From: Bacteroidaceae bacterium
Lineage (GTDB): Bacteria; Bacteroidota; Bacteroidia; Bacteroidales; Bacteroidaceae
Assembly (NCBI GenBank): GCA_024398665.1
Contig: JAKSIS010000024.1
Span: 1-34,896 of the forward strand
DNA: 34,896 bases
Direction of reading: 5' to 3'
Positions 16,733 to 25,653 of this stretch are shown here, in pieces (position 1 is the stretch's first letter; each line of letters begins with the position of its first letter). The notes below the pieces were generated by a model. It was not told where the DNA came from and made no database searches. It worked only from the letters and a program-made list of their open reading frames with translations. The position numbers were made by a program, and so were the translations under genes.

Positions 16733-18726
16733 CAGCGTCTCTTGAGTACTATGGAAGAACGGCACGGCAGATACAGCCTTATCCATTCCCTGCCGGATGA
16801 TTTGTACAGGGGGTCAGGCATTGTAAAATGGTCCCGGCTGTCATCATTGCGTCCCAGTCCTCCGAATTCGGGGCTGTCGCTGTCCAGGACCACGCTGTAG
16901 CAGCCGGACGGAACCAGGAAACCGTAATCGGTAAAGGACTTTACAGGATTGAAATTGAACACGAATATATAGTCACCGCGTCCGAAAGCAAGCACCTGGT
17001 CACCGTCATTGTGCCAGTATTCGACTGCCGGGGTCTTCTGGAAATCCTTTTCAGAAGCCAGCAGCCCTATGAACCTGCGGTCATAGTCGCCAAGCCAGCA
17101 GTATGCAAGATCAGGATTGTCAGCCAGGCTCCACTGACGGCGGGCATATTTGCAGCTCCAGCCGTTGCCTTCACGCGGGAAATCAATCCATTCAGGATGA
17201 CCGAACTCATTGCCCATGAAATTCAGATACCCGCCGTTCATCGTGGCGGCTGTAATGAGACGGATCATCTTGTGGAGCGCTATTCCGCGTTCTGTAACGT
17301 CATTGCCGCTGTCCTTGCGGAAATGCCAGTACATGTCAGCGTCAACCAGGCGGAATATCACAGTCTTGTCTCCCACAAGAGCCTGGTCATGGCTTTCAAC
17401 GTATGAAATGGTCTTTTCATCGGCCCTGCGGTTGGTCAGTTCCCACCATATCCCGGACACGGACCAGTCCTCATCGGACTTTTCCTTTATTGTCCTAATC
17501 CAGTAATCCGGTATGTTCATGGCCATCCTGTAATCGAATCCGAACCCTCCGTCCCTGAATGGGGCGGCCAGTCCGGGCATTCCGCTCACCTCTTCAGCAA
17601 TGGTTATGGCTTTTGGACGGACTTCATGTATCAGGCGGTTGGCAAGCATCAGATAGCATATGGCATCGTCATCCTGATGGCCGTTGAAATAGTCGTCATA
17701 ATTGCAGAATGACTCACCAAGTCCGTGACTGTAGTACAGCATGCTTGTCACACCGTCAAAACGGAACCCGTCAAAATGGAATTCGTCAAGCCAGTAACGG
17801 CAGTTGGACAGCAGGAAATGAAGCACCTGGTCCTTTCCGTAGTCAAAACAGAGCGACCCCCAGGCGCTGTGTTCGTGACGGTCGCCCGGAAGGAAATACT
17901 GGTTGGGGTCACCGGCAAGATTGCCCAGCCCTTCCAGTTCATTCTTCACTGAATGCGAATGGACAAGATCCATTATCACCGCTATGCCCATGGAATGGGC
18001 CGTGTCAATGAGTTCTTTCAGTTCCTCTGGCGTTCCGAAACGGGATGACGGTGCAAAGAAACTGGACACATGGTATCCGAAACTGCCGTAATAAGGATGC
18101 TCCTGGACGGCCATTATCTGTATGCAGTTGTATCCGGCGGCCTTTACACGCGGAAGCACATTGTCCTTGAATTCCACATATGTCCCCACCTTCTCCTCTT
18201 CAGCGGCCATGCCCACATGGCATTCGTATATGAGAAGCGGCGATGTTGAAGGTTTGAAGTTCCTGACCCTGAACCTGTACGGTTCCGGTTCCCACACCTG
18301 GGCTGAGAAGACGTATGTGACCGGGTCCTGAACCACGCGGCGGCACCATGCCGGAATGCGGTCACCCTGTCCCCCATTCCACTTCACGCGCATCTTGTAA
18401 TGCTGTCCGTGGCTTATCATGTGCAGAGGTACCACCAGTTCCCAGTCGCCGTTGGCATTCAGGCGCTGCAGGTGAAACATTTCACGTTCCTGCCAGTCGG
18501 AAAAATCGCCTATCAGATATATGTCAACGGCATTCGGAGCCCATTCGCGGAACACCCACCCGTCCTGAGTCCTGTGCAGTCCGTAATACTGATGCCCCTG
18601 CGCGAAACCGGCCAGAGTACCGTCACCTGCAAGTTGTCTTTCACGCAACACGGCATGGTCGTGCCGGCCTTCTATGGCTTTTCCATAAGGGGCAAGCCAG
18701 GCGTCATTTCTGATTATCTTCAACAT
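16732..18726 (-). CDS. glgB: 1,4-alpha-glucan branching enzyme (GH13, eukaryote-like type)
   Basis: A 664-residue enzyme that makes alpha-1,6 branches in glycogen. An N-terminal CBM48-like domain (about residues 45-140) precedes the GH13 barrel. Catalytic residues are visible: nucleophile Asp324 (FDGFRFDGV), acid/base glutamate in ITIAEEVSGMP (about 378), and His446/Asp447 in YVESHDQALVGDKT. The VSGMP and ESHDQALVGDKT motifs are those of animal and plant branching enzymes (GBE1-like) rather than E. coli GlgB. The start codon lies inside the YhcH gene (23-base overlap), and the N-terminus IIRNDAWLAPYGKAIEGRH is typical of the family, so the overlap is genuine. No glycogen synthase or glucosyl-nucleotide gene is nearby. 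Confidence 0.93.
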   Translation of the reverse strand: MLKIIRNDAWLAPYGKAIEGRHDHAVLRERQLAGDGTLAGFAQGHQYYGLHRTQDGWVFREWAPNAVDIYLIGDFSDWQEREMFHLQRLNANGDWELVVPLHMISHGQHYKMRVKWNGGQGDRIPAWCRRVVQDPVTYVFSAQVWEPEPYRFRVRNFKPSTSPLLIYECHVGMAAEEEKVGTYVEFKDNVLPRVKAAGYNCIQIMAVQEHPYYGSFGYHVSSFFAPSSRFGTPEELKELIDTAHSMGIAVIMDLVHSHSVKNELEGLGNLAGDPNQYFLPGDRHEHSAWGSLCFDYGKDQVLHFLLSNCRYWLDEFHFDGFRFDGVTSMLYYSHGLGESFCNYDDYFNGHQDDDAICYLMLANRLIHEVRPKAITIAEEVSGMPGLAAPFRDGGFGFDYRMAMNIPDYWIRTIKEKSDEDWSVSGIWWELTNRRADEKTISYVESHDQALVGDKTVIFRLVDADMYWHFRKDSGNDVTERGIALHKMIRLITAATMNGGYLNFMGNEFGHPEWIDFPREGNGWSCKYARRQWSLADNPDLAYCWLGDYDRRFIGLLASEKDFQKTPAVEYWHNDGDQVLAFGRGDYIFVFNFNPVKSFTDYGFLVPSGCYSVVLDSDSPEFGGLGRNDDSRDHFTMPDPLYKSSGREWIRLYLPCRSSIVLKRR

Positions 18727-19171
18727 GGGCCTTGATTTTTATGACCAGTTTCATTGCAGTGACGGGAGTGACTGCCGGAGCATGACCCTCGCCGGGAAAG
18801 AACACCGCGAACATGCCACGGCGTACCTGCAGCCAGTTGTCACATGCATTTCCGTAGAATGCTGCATCACGGGATTCATCATATGGGACAGCAGCTGCCG
18901 GCAACATGGACTGCGGCATGTAGCCCATCTCCTCATCGGCAGTGAGGGGTATCTGAATGTCAATGTATTTTTCGTGAGACTCAATCTGTGCGGCCTTACG
19001 GTCACGAGGACTGTTCACATCGGCATTCACATACAGATCATCGGCCTGAAGCACAATCCTGCCCGGTTTGAGACGGGTCATGTCAGTGCCGGAAATGAAG
19101 CTGATGACCTGCGGCATGAGCGGGCTTATCCATGCATAGTCCCTGAGTCTGTCAAGTGAATCGATAATCAT
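18704..19171 (-). CDS. YhcH/YjgK/YiaL-family cupin-like protein
   Basis: A 155-residue cytoplasmic protein of the DUF386 family (YhcH, YiaL, EbgC), whose members adopt a beta-sandwich/cupin fold with a metal site. Family landmarks are seen: IESHEKYIDIQIPLTADEE in the middle, GMFAVFFPGEGHAPA near the metal-ligand region, and KLVIKIKA at the end. Relatives occur in sialic-acid and sugar-acid operons and are suspected to act on sugar anomers or epimers, but no reaction can be assigned here. Three bases separate it from the MORN gene stop, and its last codons overlap the glgB start, so it belongs to the PBP1A-GlgB operon. Confidence 0.88.
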   Translation of the reverse strand: MIIDSLDRLRDYAWISPLMPQVISFISGTDMTRLKPGRIVLQADDLYVNADVNSPRDRKAAQIESHEKYIDIQIPLTADEEMGYMPQSMLPAAAVPYDESRDAAFYGNACDNWLQVRRGMFAVFFPGEGHAPAVTPVTAMKLVIKIKAHVEDNQK

Positions 19172-19174
19172 GTC

Positions 19175-20215
19175 TCAATAAATAATTGTACCGGTTTTCT
19201 TACCGTTTCTGTCCTTTATTGTAAAAGTGCCGGTCCGGAAGCCGTCCTTGAAAGTTCCCTCAAGTCTTGTACCGTCCGATTCTTCAACCACACCCTTGCC
19301 GTCAACGACTCCGGCGGTGAATCCGCCCTTGTAACGGCTGCCGTCAGAGAGTTTCATGGAGCCTTCGCCCCATGGCAGGTCGTCCTGCCACTGGCCGTAA
19401 TAGCTGTCACCGCCGGCCCATACCATCTGACCGGTACCTTCGCGGCGGTTGTCCTTCCACTGTCCGTCATATACCGAACCGTCAGCCCAGGTATACACGC
19501 CCTTTCCGTCTGCAATGCCGTTTCTGAGCGATCCTTCATACCTGTCACCGTTTGCAAAAGTGAATGTGCCGGTGCCGGTAATCATACCCTCCCTGAACTG
19601 TCCGGAGTAGCTGTCACCGTTGGCGAACTCGCATTTTCCCGTTCCATTTTCTGCGTTGTTCTTCCACGTTCCGGAATAGCTGTACTGCGGGCTGGAGAAT
19701 TCGCCCTGCCCGTCACGCTGTCCGTCCTGCCATGATCCGCGGTAGCGTACACTGTCATTCCAGGCCATCAGGCCCGTGCCGTTGCGCCTGTCATGCTGCC
19801 ATTCGCCCTGATAGTAACTGCCGTCAGCCCACATGTAGACACCCTTTCCGGTCCTTACGCCGTCCTCCCAGAAACCCTTGTACACGTCGCCGCACGAATA
19901 GTCCATACGGCCCTCACCGTTCCTGCGGTCCTGTGCCCAGTATCCCTGGTAGCTGTCACCGTTGGCATACTGGCATATCCCCACGCCTTGACGGAGAGAT
20001 TTCTCATATGCGCCGTCATAGACATCACCGTTGGCATAGTCCGTATGTCCGGTACCGTTGGGCTTGTGGAATTTCAGCTGGCCACGGTAGACTGAACCGT
20101 CACTGAATTCATAACGGTTCCTGCGGTCCTGCAGGCTGTCGGGGCGTGACGTCGCCGCCTTGATAAAAGAAGGCACCAGCGGCAGGATGAAAAGCAATGC
20201 TGTCAGTCTCCTCAT
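19175..20215 (-). CDS. Secreted protein of 13 MORN repeats
   Basis: A 346-residue protein with a signal peptide (LTALLFILPLVPSFIKA) and then about 13 MORN-type repeats of 23 residues filling nearly the whole chain (about 34-335). Typical units read ANGDSYQGYWAQDRRNGEGR and ADGSVYDGQWKDNRREGTGQ. Repeat 7 is one residue short, and repeats 6 and 13 are degenerate. MORN repeats form an elongated beta-hairpin ribbon used as a scaffold or lipid-binding surface. A signal peptide places this one in the periplasm or on the surface. The start overlaps the kdsB stop in ATGA, and the gene sits between kdsB and yhcH, so a cell-envelope role is plausible but unproven. Confidence 0.88.
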   Translation of the reverse strand: MRRLTALLFILPLVPSFIKAATSRPDSLQDRRNRYEFSDGSVYRGQLKFHKPNGTGHTDYANGDVYDGAYEKSLRQGVGICQYANGDSYQGYWAQDRRNGEGRMDYSCGDVYKGFWEDGVRTGKGVYMWADGSYYQGEWQHDRRNGTGLMAWNDSVRYRGSWQDGQRDGQGEFSSPQYSYSGTWKNNAENGTGKCEFANGDSYSGQFREGMITGTGTFTFANGDRYEGSLRNGIADGKGVYTWADGSVYDGQWKDNRREGTGQMVWAGGDSYYGQWQDDLPWGEGSMKLSDGSRYKGGFTAGVVDGKGVVEESDGTRLEGTFKDGFRTGTFTIKDRNGKKTGTIIY

Positions 20216-20967
20216 GGGCAGGCCGTTTTCAGGAACTGTTCGGCAGCCTGAAGATCGGCAGGCGTGTCAATTCCTATGGTTTCAACATCGGTCACTCCCA
20301 CTTTTATCCTGTAACCGGCTGACAGCCAGCGCAGCTGTTCCAGGCTTTCAGCCTTTTCCAGCGGTGCCTGCGGCAGCGAAGTCACGGCCTTGAGCACATT
20401 GGCCCTGAAGGCGTAAAGTCCTATATGCTTGTAGTACACATGGCTGGCAGGCCATTGCTGCTGCTCTATTCCACGCAGATATGGAATGACGCTGCGGCTG
20501 AAATAAAGCGCGTTCCAGTTGTCATCGACAACGACTTTAGGACTGTTGGGATTGGCAATCCTTTCGAAAGGCGTATCAGGGGAAAACGGCTTGACCAGAG
20601 TGGCGATATCGGTTTCCGGACTTTCAAACAGACCTTTCAGTGTCTCAAGCTGTGATGGCTGGACAAAAGGTTCGTCGCCCTGAATGTTGACTACGACATC
20701 GGCCTTCACACCGCAACGGCAGAACGCCTCGTAGCAGCGGTCCGTCCCGCTTTTGTGGTCAGCCCGTGTCATTACGGCACTGTAGCCACAGGATATGACA
20801 GTATCGTAGATGCGGCTGTCGTCAGTCGCCACAAAAACATGGTCAAACACCCGTGATGCCTGACAGCACACTCTCTCTATTACAGGCTTGCCGCCCAGTA
20901 TGGCCAGAGGTTTTGCAGGGAAACGCGTCGATGCGTATCTGGCCGGTATTATTGCAACGAACTCCAT
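20212..20967 (-). CDS. kdsB: 3-deoxy-manno-octulosonate cytidylyltransferase (CMP-Kdo synthetase)
   Basis: A 251-residue enzyme that activates Kdo with CTP to CMP-Kdo for lipopolysaccharide inner-core synthesis in the cytoplasm. The nucleotidyltransferase fold opens with IIPARYASTRFPAKPLA; later landmarks are HKSGTDRCYEAF, VVNIQGDEPFV, YFSRSVIPYLRG and KHIGLYAFRANVL. The length is that of the family (about 250). It begins 2 bases after the PBP1A stop codon and overlaps the MORN gene by 4 bases (ATGA). This couples an LPS precursor enzyme with a peptidoglycan synthase in one transcript. Confidence 0.95.
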   Translation of the reverse strand: MEFVAIIPARYASTRFPAKPLAILGGKPVIERVCCQASRVFDHVFVATDDSRIYDTVISCGYSAVMTRADHKSGTDRCYEAFCRCGVKADVVVNIQGDEPFVQPSQLETLKGLFESPETDIATLVKPFSPDTPFERIANPNSPKVVVDDNWNALYFSRSVIPYLRGIEQQQWPASHVYYKHIGLYAFRANVLKAVTSLPQAPLEKAESLEQLRWLSAGYRIKVGVTDVETIGIDTPADLQAAEQFLKTACP

Positions 20968-20969
20968 AA

Positions 20970-23351
20970 TCAGAATGAATCCAATCCGTAACTTTCAAGA
21001 AGGTCCCCGCCCTGGTCCTCGTATCCCGCGCAGGGATCATATCCGGCCGGCAGGTCGAAACGCACGCTTGGGGAATAGCCCAGTGACAGGGAGTCCCTGT
21101 ACACGTTTTCCATGAACATGCCCCATACAGGCAGGGCGGCATGAGCACCCTGGCCGAATTCCATGGAATCGAAATGTATGTCACGGTCATCGCCCCCAAC
21201 CCAGCATCCGGCAACCAGTTCCGGAGTATAGCCCATGAACCAGGCATCGGAATGATTGTCAGTGGTGCCGGTCTTGCCGCCTATGTCAACCTTTGAAACT
21301 GTGGGGAACAGACGTGACGAGCGCAGCCTGGTACCCGTTCCTTCATTGATCACAGCGCGCATCATGTCAATCATCCGGAATGATGTCTCTTCGCTGACCA
21401 CCTCATTGCTGCGTGCCGAGAACTGTGCCAGGACATTGCCTTCAGAATCTTCAATGCGTGTGACATAGAGCGGCATGGTGCGTATGCCGTGGTTTACAAA
21501 TGACGTGTAGGCACTTACCATTTCCTCAACTGACACATCACAGGTACCCAGGCAGAGCGATTCCACGGGATCGATGGCCTGGTTGCGCAGGCCGTACTCA
21601 TGAAGAAGGTCAACGAATGCGTACGGACTGAGTTTGCTCATGAGGTACGCCGTAACGTTGTTGTTCGAATTGGCAAGGCCCCATTTCAGCGTCACAGGCT
21701 GGCCCAGCATCTTTGTACCGTCATCCTTGGGACGCCATATCTGGCCTGATTCGGTCAGTATGGTCTGAGTCTGGTTTATCACCTGGTCACACGGCGAGAA
21801 ACCGCTCTCCATGGCCAGCGAATACAGATAGGGCTTCATGGTCGATCCCACCTGACGGCGGCCCTTGGTCACCATGTCATACTTGAAGGCCCTGAAGTCC
21901 GGACCGCCCACATAAGCGCGTACATAACCGGTCTTGGGTTCCATGCACATGAATCCGGTGCGCAGATAGTATTTCATGTAACGCAGCGAATCCATGGGAG
22001 TCATGACTGTATCAATGTAACCCGAATATGAGAACAGGGTCATCTTGACCGGAGTGTTGAAGACCTTGCGTATGCTGTCATTGCTGATACCCAGCCTCCT
22101 CATGTCACTGGCGCGTCCCGACTGGTTCATGGCACGCGTCATGATGGCATCGACTTCAGCCTGCGTTATGTTCCTTGAGAACGGAGCCGTCTTCTGGTTC
22201 TTCTTGGATTTGAAGAACTGCGGCTGCAGCAGACGGCACACCTGCGAATCAACAGCCTCTTCGGCATAGCGCTGCATACGGGAATCAATGGTGACATACA
22301 CTTTCAGGCCGTCAGTGTAAAGGTTGTAGTGTTCTCCTTTCGAACTGGTGTTCTTGTTGCACCACCCGAACAGCGGATTCTCTATCCAGTCAATGGAATC
22401 TTCATAGAATCTCTGCATGTCCCAGCTGCTGTAGTCCTTGCGGACCGGCTTCTTGGCATTCATGGTCATGCTGAGATACTGGCGGAAGTATGTGGCCAGA
22501 CCGGCGGTATGGTCAACCGAATGGTAATTGAGTTCGATGTCCAGATTCTGAATGGAGTCACACTGTTCCTGAGTGAGATATCCGTATTTCTCCATCTGTG
22601 AAAGCACCACGTTCCTGCGCTCCCTGGCCCTGTCCTTGAAGCGGAGAGGGTTGTAGAGTGACGGATTCTGGCACATGCCCACGAACATTGCCGCCTCCTG
22701 TACGTTCAGTTCGGCCGGAGTCTTGCCGAAATATGCGTTCGATGCGCTGTATATGCCCTGTACGTTGTTCACGAAACTGCACTTGTCGAAATACAGGGCT
22801 ATGATCTCCTCCTTTGTGTAGTAGCGTTCAAGTTCAAGCGCTATCACCCATTCGCCCGGTTTCTGCATGGCGCGTTTCAGATTGCTTCTTGCAGGGTCCG
22901 GGGTGAACAGCTGCTTGGCCAGCTGCTGGGTTATGGTGCTGCCGCCGCCTGCGCTCTTCTGCTGCAGTATGACACGCTTTATTACGGCACGTGTCAGAGC
23001 CCTGAGATCTATGCCGCTGTGTTCCTGGAAACGTATGTCCTCAGTGGAAATGAGCGCCTGCACCAGATACGGGGACAGTTCGTCAAACCTAGCCTGGACA
23101 CGGTTGTTGTTTTTCTGCGAATACGTGCACAGCAGTACGCCATCGGCCGAAATGACCTGTGTGGCATATTTGTCTATGGGATTTTCAAGATCCTCAACTG
23201 ACGGCATGTTGCCTATCTTACCCTTTGAAAGCAGAATGAAAAACAGCGACACGCATACAATTCCCAAAGCGAAAAGCGCCCAGAGGACAAGAATCACAAT
23301 TGAAGACGTCCTGCGCCGGCCGGCACTTTCCGTTTTATTCAAACCCTTCAT
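20970..23351 (-). CDS. Class A penicillin-binding protein 1A (glycosyltransferase/transpeptidase)
   Basis: A 793-residue bifunctional peptidoglycan synthase. A cytoplasmic tail and one membrane anchor (SIVILVLWALFALGIVCVSL) precede the GT51 domain: Glu104 in EDIRFQEHSG, GGSTITQQLAKQLF (136-149), and ELERYYTKEEI. The transpeptidase domain has all three signatures: Ser503 in STMK, SNN at 562-564, and KTGT from Lys693. It polymerises and cross-links glycan strands in the periplasm. It is the first gene of a six-gene operon whose promoter box is at 23391-23384, and kdsB starts 2 bases after its stop. The family is certain; naming it mrcA or ponA is convention only. Confidence 0.95.
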   Translation of the reverse strand: MKGLNKTESAGRRRTSSIVILVLWALFALGIVCVSLFFILLSKGKIGNMPSVEDLENPIDKYATQVISADGVLLCTYSQKNNNRVQARFDELSPYLVQALISTEDIRFQEHSGIDLRALTRAVIKRVILQQKSAGGGSTITQQLAKQLFTPDPARSNLKRAMQKPGEWVIALELERYYTKEEIIALYFDKCSFVNNVQGIYSASNAYFGKTPAELNVQEAAMFVGMCQNPSLYNPLRFKDRARERRNVVLSQMEKYGYLTQEQCDSIQNLDIELNYHSVDHTAGLATYFRQYLSMTMNAKKPVRKDYSSWDMQRFYEDSIDWIENPLFGWCNKNTSSKGEHYNLYTDGLKVYVTIDSRMQRYAEEAVDSQVCRLLQPQFFKSKKNQKTAPFSRNITQAEVDAIMTRAMNQSGRASDMRRLGISNDSIRKVFNTPVKMTLFSYSGYIDTVMTPMDSLRYMKYYLRTGFMCMEPKTGYVRAYVGGPDFRAFKYDMVTKGRRQVGSTMKPYLYSLAMESGFSPCDQVINQTQTILTESGQIWRPKDDGTKMLGQPVTLKWGLANSNNNVTAYLMSKLSPYAFVDLLHEYGLRNQAIDPVESLCLGTCDVSVEEMVSAYTSFVNHGIRTMPLYVTRIEDSEGNVLAQFSARSNEVVSEETSFRMIDMMRAVINEGTGTRLRSSRLFPTVSKVDIGGKTGTTDNHSDAWFMGYTPELVAGCWVGGDDRDIHFDSMEFGQGAHAALPVWGMFMENVYRDSLSLGYSPSVRFDLPAGYDPCAGYEDQGGDLLESYGLDSF

Positions 23352-23383
23352 AATATCAAACCGATCATTGTGTGTACAAATTA

Positions 23384-23391
23384 CAAAATTA
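23384..23391 (-). promoter_or_regulatory. -7 promoter box of the PBP1A operon
   Basis: TAATTTTG on the minus strand, 32 bases before the ATG at 23351. It would drive the whole operon down to 15695. No -33 TTTG is evident. The divergent pyrB box lies about 95 bases away. Confidence 0.55.
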
Positions 23392-23485
23392 GCGCAAAAA
23401 ATGCGTACCGGAGACAGCTTTTGCCATTTTTTCAGTTTTTAGGGAAAGTTATGAACACAGCCGCCGATTATTGCTCATTTATTAG

Positions 23486-23493
23486 TAATTTTG
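23486..23493 (+). promoter_or_regulatory. -7 promoter box of the pyrB operon
   Basis: TAATTTTG matches TAnnTTTG, 31 bases before the pyrB ATG at 23525, predicting a leader of about 26 bases. The leader is too short for a pyrimidine attenuator of the leader-peptide type. Confidence 0.6.
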
Positions 23494-23524
23494 GGCTTCA
23501 AAACAAACAGCAGTCATTCAATCG

Positions 23525-24442
23525 ATGGACCAGGACAACAGAAGTCTCATTTCTTTAGAAGGTCTTGGACGGGAAGACATACTCAGCCTGCTTGAAAAGG
23601 CGGCCGGATTTGAAGCCCAGCCCAACAGGAAGATTCTTGACGGTAAGGTGGTTGCGACTCTTTTCTTCGAGCCCTCAACCAGAACCCGTCTCAGTTTTGA
23701 AACAGCAGTGAACCGCCTTGGGGGGCGTGTCATAGGTTTTTCCGATGCAGCCACGACCAGTTCGTCAAAAGGCGAAACGCTGAAGGACACAATCATGATG
23801 GTCAGCAACTATGCGGACCTCATAATCATGCGCCATTTCCTTGAAGGAGCCGCGAAATATGCCAGCGAAGTATCGCCCGTACCCATAATCAATGCCGGCG
23901 ACGGGGCTAACCAGCATCCTTCACAGACCATGCTGGACCTGTATTCCATGCTCAAGACCCAGGGACGTCTGGATGACCTGAACATATATCTTGTGGGTGA
24001 CCTTAAATACGGACGCACCGTACACTCCATGCTGACCGCAATGCGTTTCTTCAACCCCACCTTCCACTTCATTTCACCAGAAGAGCTGAAAATGCCGTCA
24101 GAATACAAGGAGTTCTGCCGGATCAACGGAATAAGATTCCAGGAGCACAGCGAATTCAACGAAGACGTGATTGCCGATGCTGACATACTCTACATGACCC
24201 GCGTCCAGCGCGAACGCTTCACTGACCTTATGGAATATGAACGCGTCAAGGACATGTACATTCTGAAAAACGACATGCTGCGCTCCACCAGGCCCAACCT
24301 GAGGATACTCCACCCGCTGCCGCGTGTGAACGAAATAGCCCAGGATGTGGACTCAAATCCCAAAGCCTACTATTTCCAGCAGGCCAAGAACGGTCTGTAC
24401 GTCCGAGAGGCCCTGATATGCAATGCTTTGAATCTAATCTGA
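23525..24442 (+). CDS. pyrB: Aspartate carbamoyltransferase, catalytic chain
   Basis: A 305-residue enzyme of de novo pyrimidine synthesis that joins carbamoyl phosphate and aspartate. The carbamoyl-phosphate motif STRTR is at 51-55 ([13 protein letters not shown]), followed by the SSSKGET loop, [14 protein letters not shown] and the C-terminal [13 protein letters not shown]. The length is standard. It has its own promoter box, and pyrI follows after 7 bases, so this is the regulated PyrBI holoenzyme type. Confidence 0.96.
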   Translation: MDQDNRSLISLEGLGREDILSLLEKAAGFEAQPNRKILDGKVVATLFFEPSTRTRLSFETAVNRLGGRVIGFSDAATTSSSKGETLKDTIMMVSNYADLIIMRHFLEGAAKYASEVSPVPIINAGDGANQHPSQTMLDLYSMLKTQGRLDDLNIYLVGDLKYGRTVHSMLTAMRFFNPTFHFISPEELKMPSEYKEFCRINGIRFQEHSEFNEDVIADADILYMTRVQRERFTDLMEYERVKDMYILKNDMLRSTRPNLRILHPLPRVNEIAQDVDSNPKAYYFQQAKNGLYVREALICNALNLI

Positions 24443-24449
24443 CAACGGT

Positions 24450-24914
24450 ATGGGAAAGACAGAAAAAAAGGAACTTCTGGTAGCCGCACTTGAAAACGGC
24501 ACCGTTATAGACCACATCCCTTCAGACAAGGTGTTCGACGTTGTCAGCCTGCTGGGCCTGACACATCTTGACAATCCCATCACCATCGGCGCCAATCTGC
24601 GCAGCCGCAAGATGGAATCCAAAGGAATAATAAAGATTGCTGACCGGTACTTCACCGAAGAGGAATGCGGAAAGCTGTCAGTAATCGCCCCCAACATAGT
24701 GATGAGCATCATCCGGGACTATGAAGTGGTGGAGAAGAAAGCCATCACTCTTCCCGATGAAGTTCACGGAATAGTCCGATGCGGCAATCCCAAATGCATC
24801 ACCAACCACGAACCCATGCAGACAGTATTCCACGTGGTTGACAAGAACGCGGTGACGCTGAGATGCAGGTATTGCGGTAAGGACGTGCTCCAGAAGGACA
24901 TCAAACTGCTGTAA
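24450..24914 (+). CDS. pyrI: Aspartate carbamoyltransferase, regulatory chain
   Basis: A 154-residue regulatory subunit that binds nucleotide effectors and links PyrB trimers. The N-terminal allosteric domain (about 10-100) has GTVIDHIPSDKVFDV and GANLRSRKMESKGIIKI. The C-terminal zinc domain keeps all four ligands: Cys111, Cys116, Cys139 and Cys142. These match E. coli PyrI (109, 114, 138, 141) to within two residues. It lies 7 bases after pyrB, and the next gene begins 3 bases after its stop. Confidence 0.95.
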   Translation: MGKTEKKELLVAALENGTVIDHIPSDKVFDVVSLLGLTHLDNPITIGANLRSRKMESKGIIKIADRYFTEEECGKLSVIAPNIVMSIIRDYEVVEKKAITLPDEVHGIVRCGNPKCITNHEPMQTVFHVVDKNAVTLRCRYCGKDVLQKDIKLL

Positions 24915-24917
24915 TTC

Positions 24918-25628
24918 ATGAAACGTGCGCTTACAGTCCTGACCTTTGTGCTGCTGGCCATGCCCGCAGCACAGGCCGCGTCCCCGGCTCCACAGGAGAC
25001 CATGTCCGTTTTCACATGGGGCGTAAGGGCAGGATTTGCAGCGAACAGCACATACGTGACAAACGCCTTCATAGACGGCCACAGCATTGAAGAATACCAG
25101 CAGGACACGCAGCTGGGCAATTTCGCGGCACTGCAGTTCAGGGTCAACGCACGGAGACTTTTCTTTCAGACCGGTTTGGGAATCAGCCTGAACAAGTCCA
25201 CATTCAGCATTGACAGGAACTCATGGAATCCGGAATCCGAATCGGCCAGCGAAATGGAACTGTCATATTCGCTCACCTCTATGACACTCCCGCTGCAAAT
25301 TGGATGCCATATCATAAACAGTTCCCCCTACAGCATGTCCGTGTTCACCGGACCGCGTTTCAGAATTCCGTTCCATGACAAGTACATGACTGAGTTTTCA
25401 GGAATTGCTCAGGAAGGTTGGGAAGAGGACATCACCAACATCATTCCCGGCTGGACACTGGGACTTGCAATACAGATTGGACGGTCATTCTTCGACTTCG
25501 AATACGAATACGGAATCAGGAACATATCGGAAGGTTTCCACCCTGTTGCGGCTGAAACGCCAGACCCCGGAATAATCCTGAACAGACGCATGGGAATCAT
25601 GTCATTCTCATTCGGAATAATGTTTTGA
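24918..25628 (+). CDS. Outer-membrane beta-barrel protein (PorT-like / OMP_b-brl)
   Basis: A 236-residue protein with a signal peptide (LTVLTFVLLAMPAAQA) and a barrel-like body: alternating hydrophobic strands such as TWGVRAGFAANSTYV, LFFQTGLGISLNKSTF, MTLPLQIGCHI, MSVFTGPRFRIPF and SFFDFEYEYGIRNIS, ending in phenylalanine (SFSFGIMF) as barrel-assembly substrates do. It resembles the small porin-like or PorT-type outer-membrane proteins of Bacteroidota; function and ligand are unknown. The ATG lies 3 bases after the pyrI stop and glyA follows 25 bases downstream, so it is an unexpected envelope gene inside a nucleotide/one-carbon operon. Confidence 0.8.
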   Translation: MKRALTVLTFVLLAMPAAQAASPAPQETMSVFTWGVRAGFAANSTYVTNAFIDGHSIEEYQQDTQLGNFAALQFRVNARRLFFQTGLGISLNKSTFSIDRNSWNPESESASEMELSYSLTSMTLPLQIGCHIINSSPYSMSVFTGPRFRIPFHDKYMTEFSGIAQEGWEEDITNIIPGWTLGLAIQIGRSFFDFEYEYGIRNISEGFHPVAAETPDPGIILNRRMGIMSFSFGIMF

Positions 25629-25653
25629 ACAGTAACCAAACAAACAATAAATT

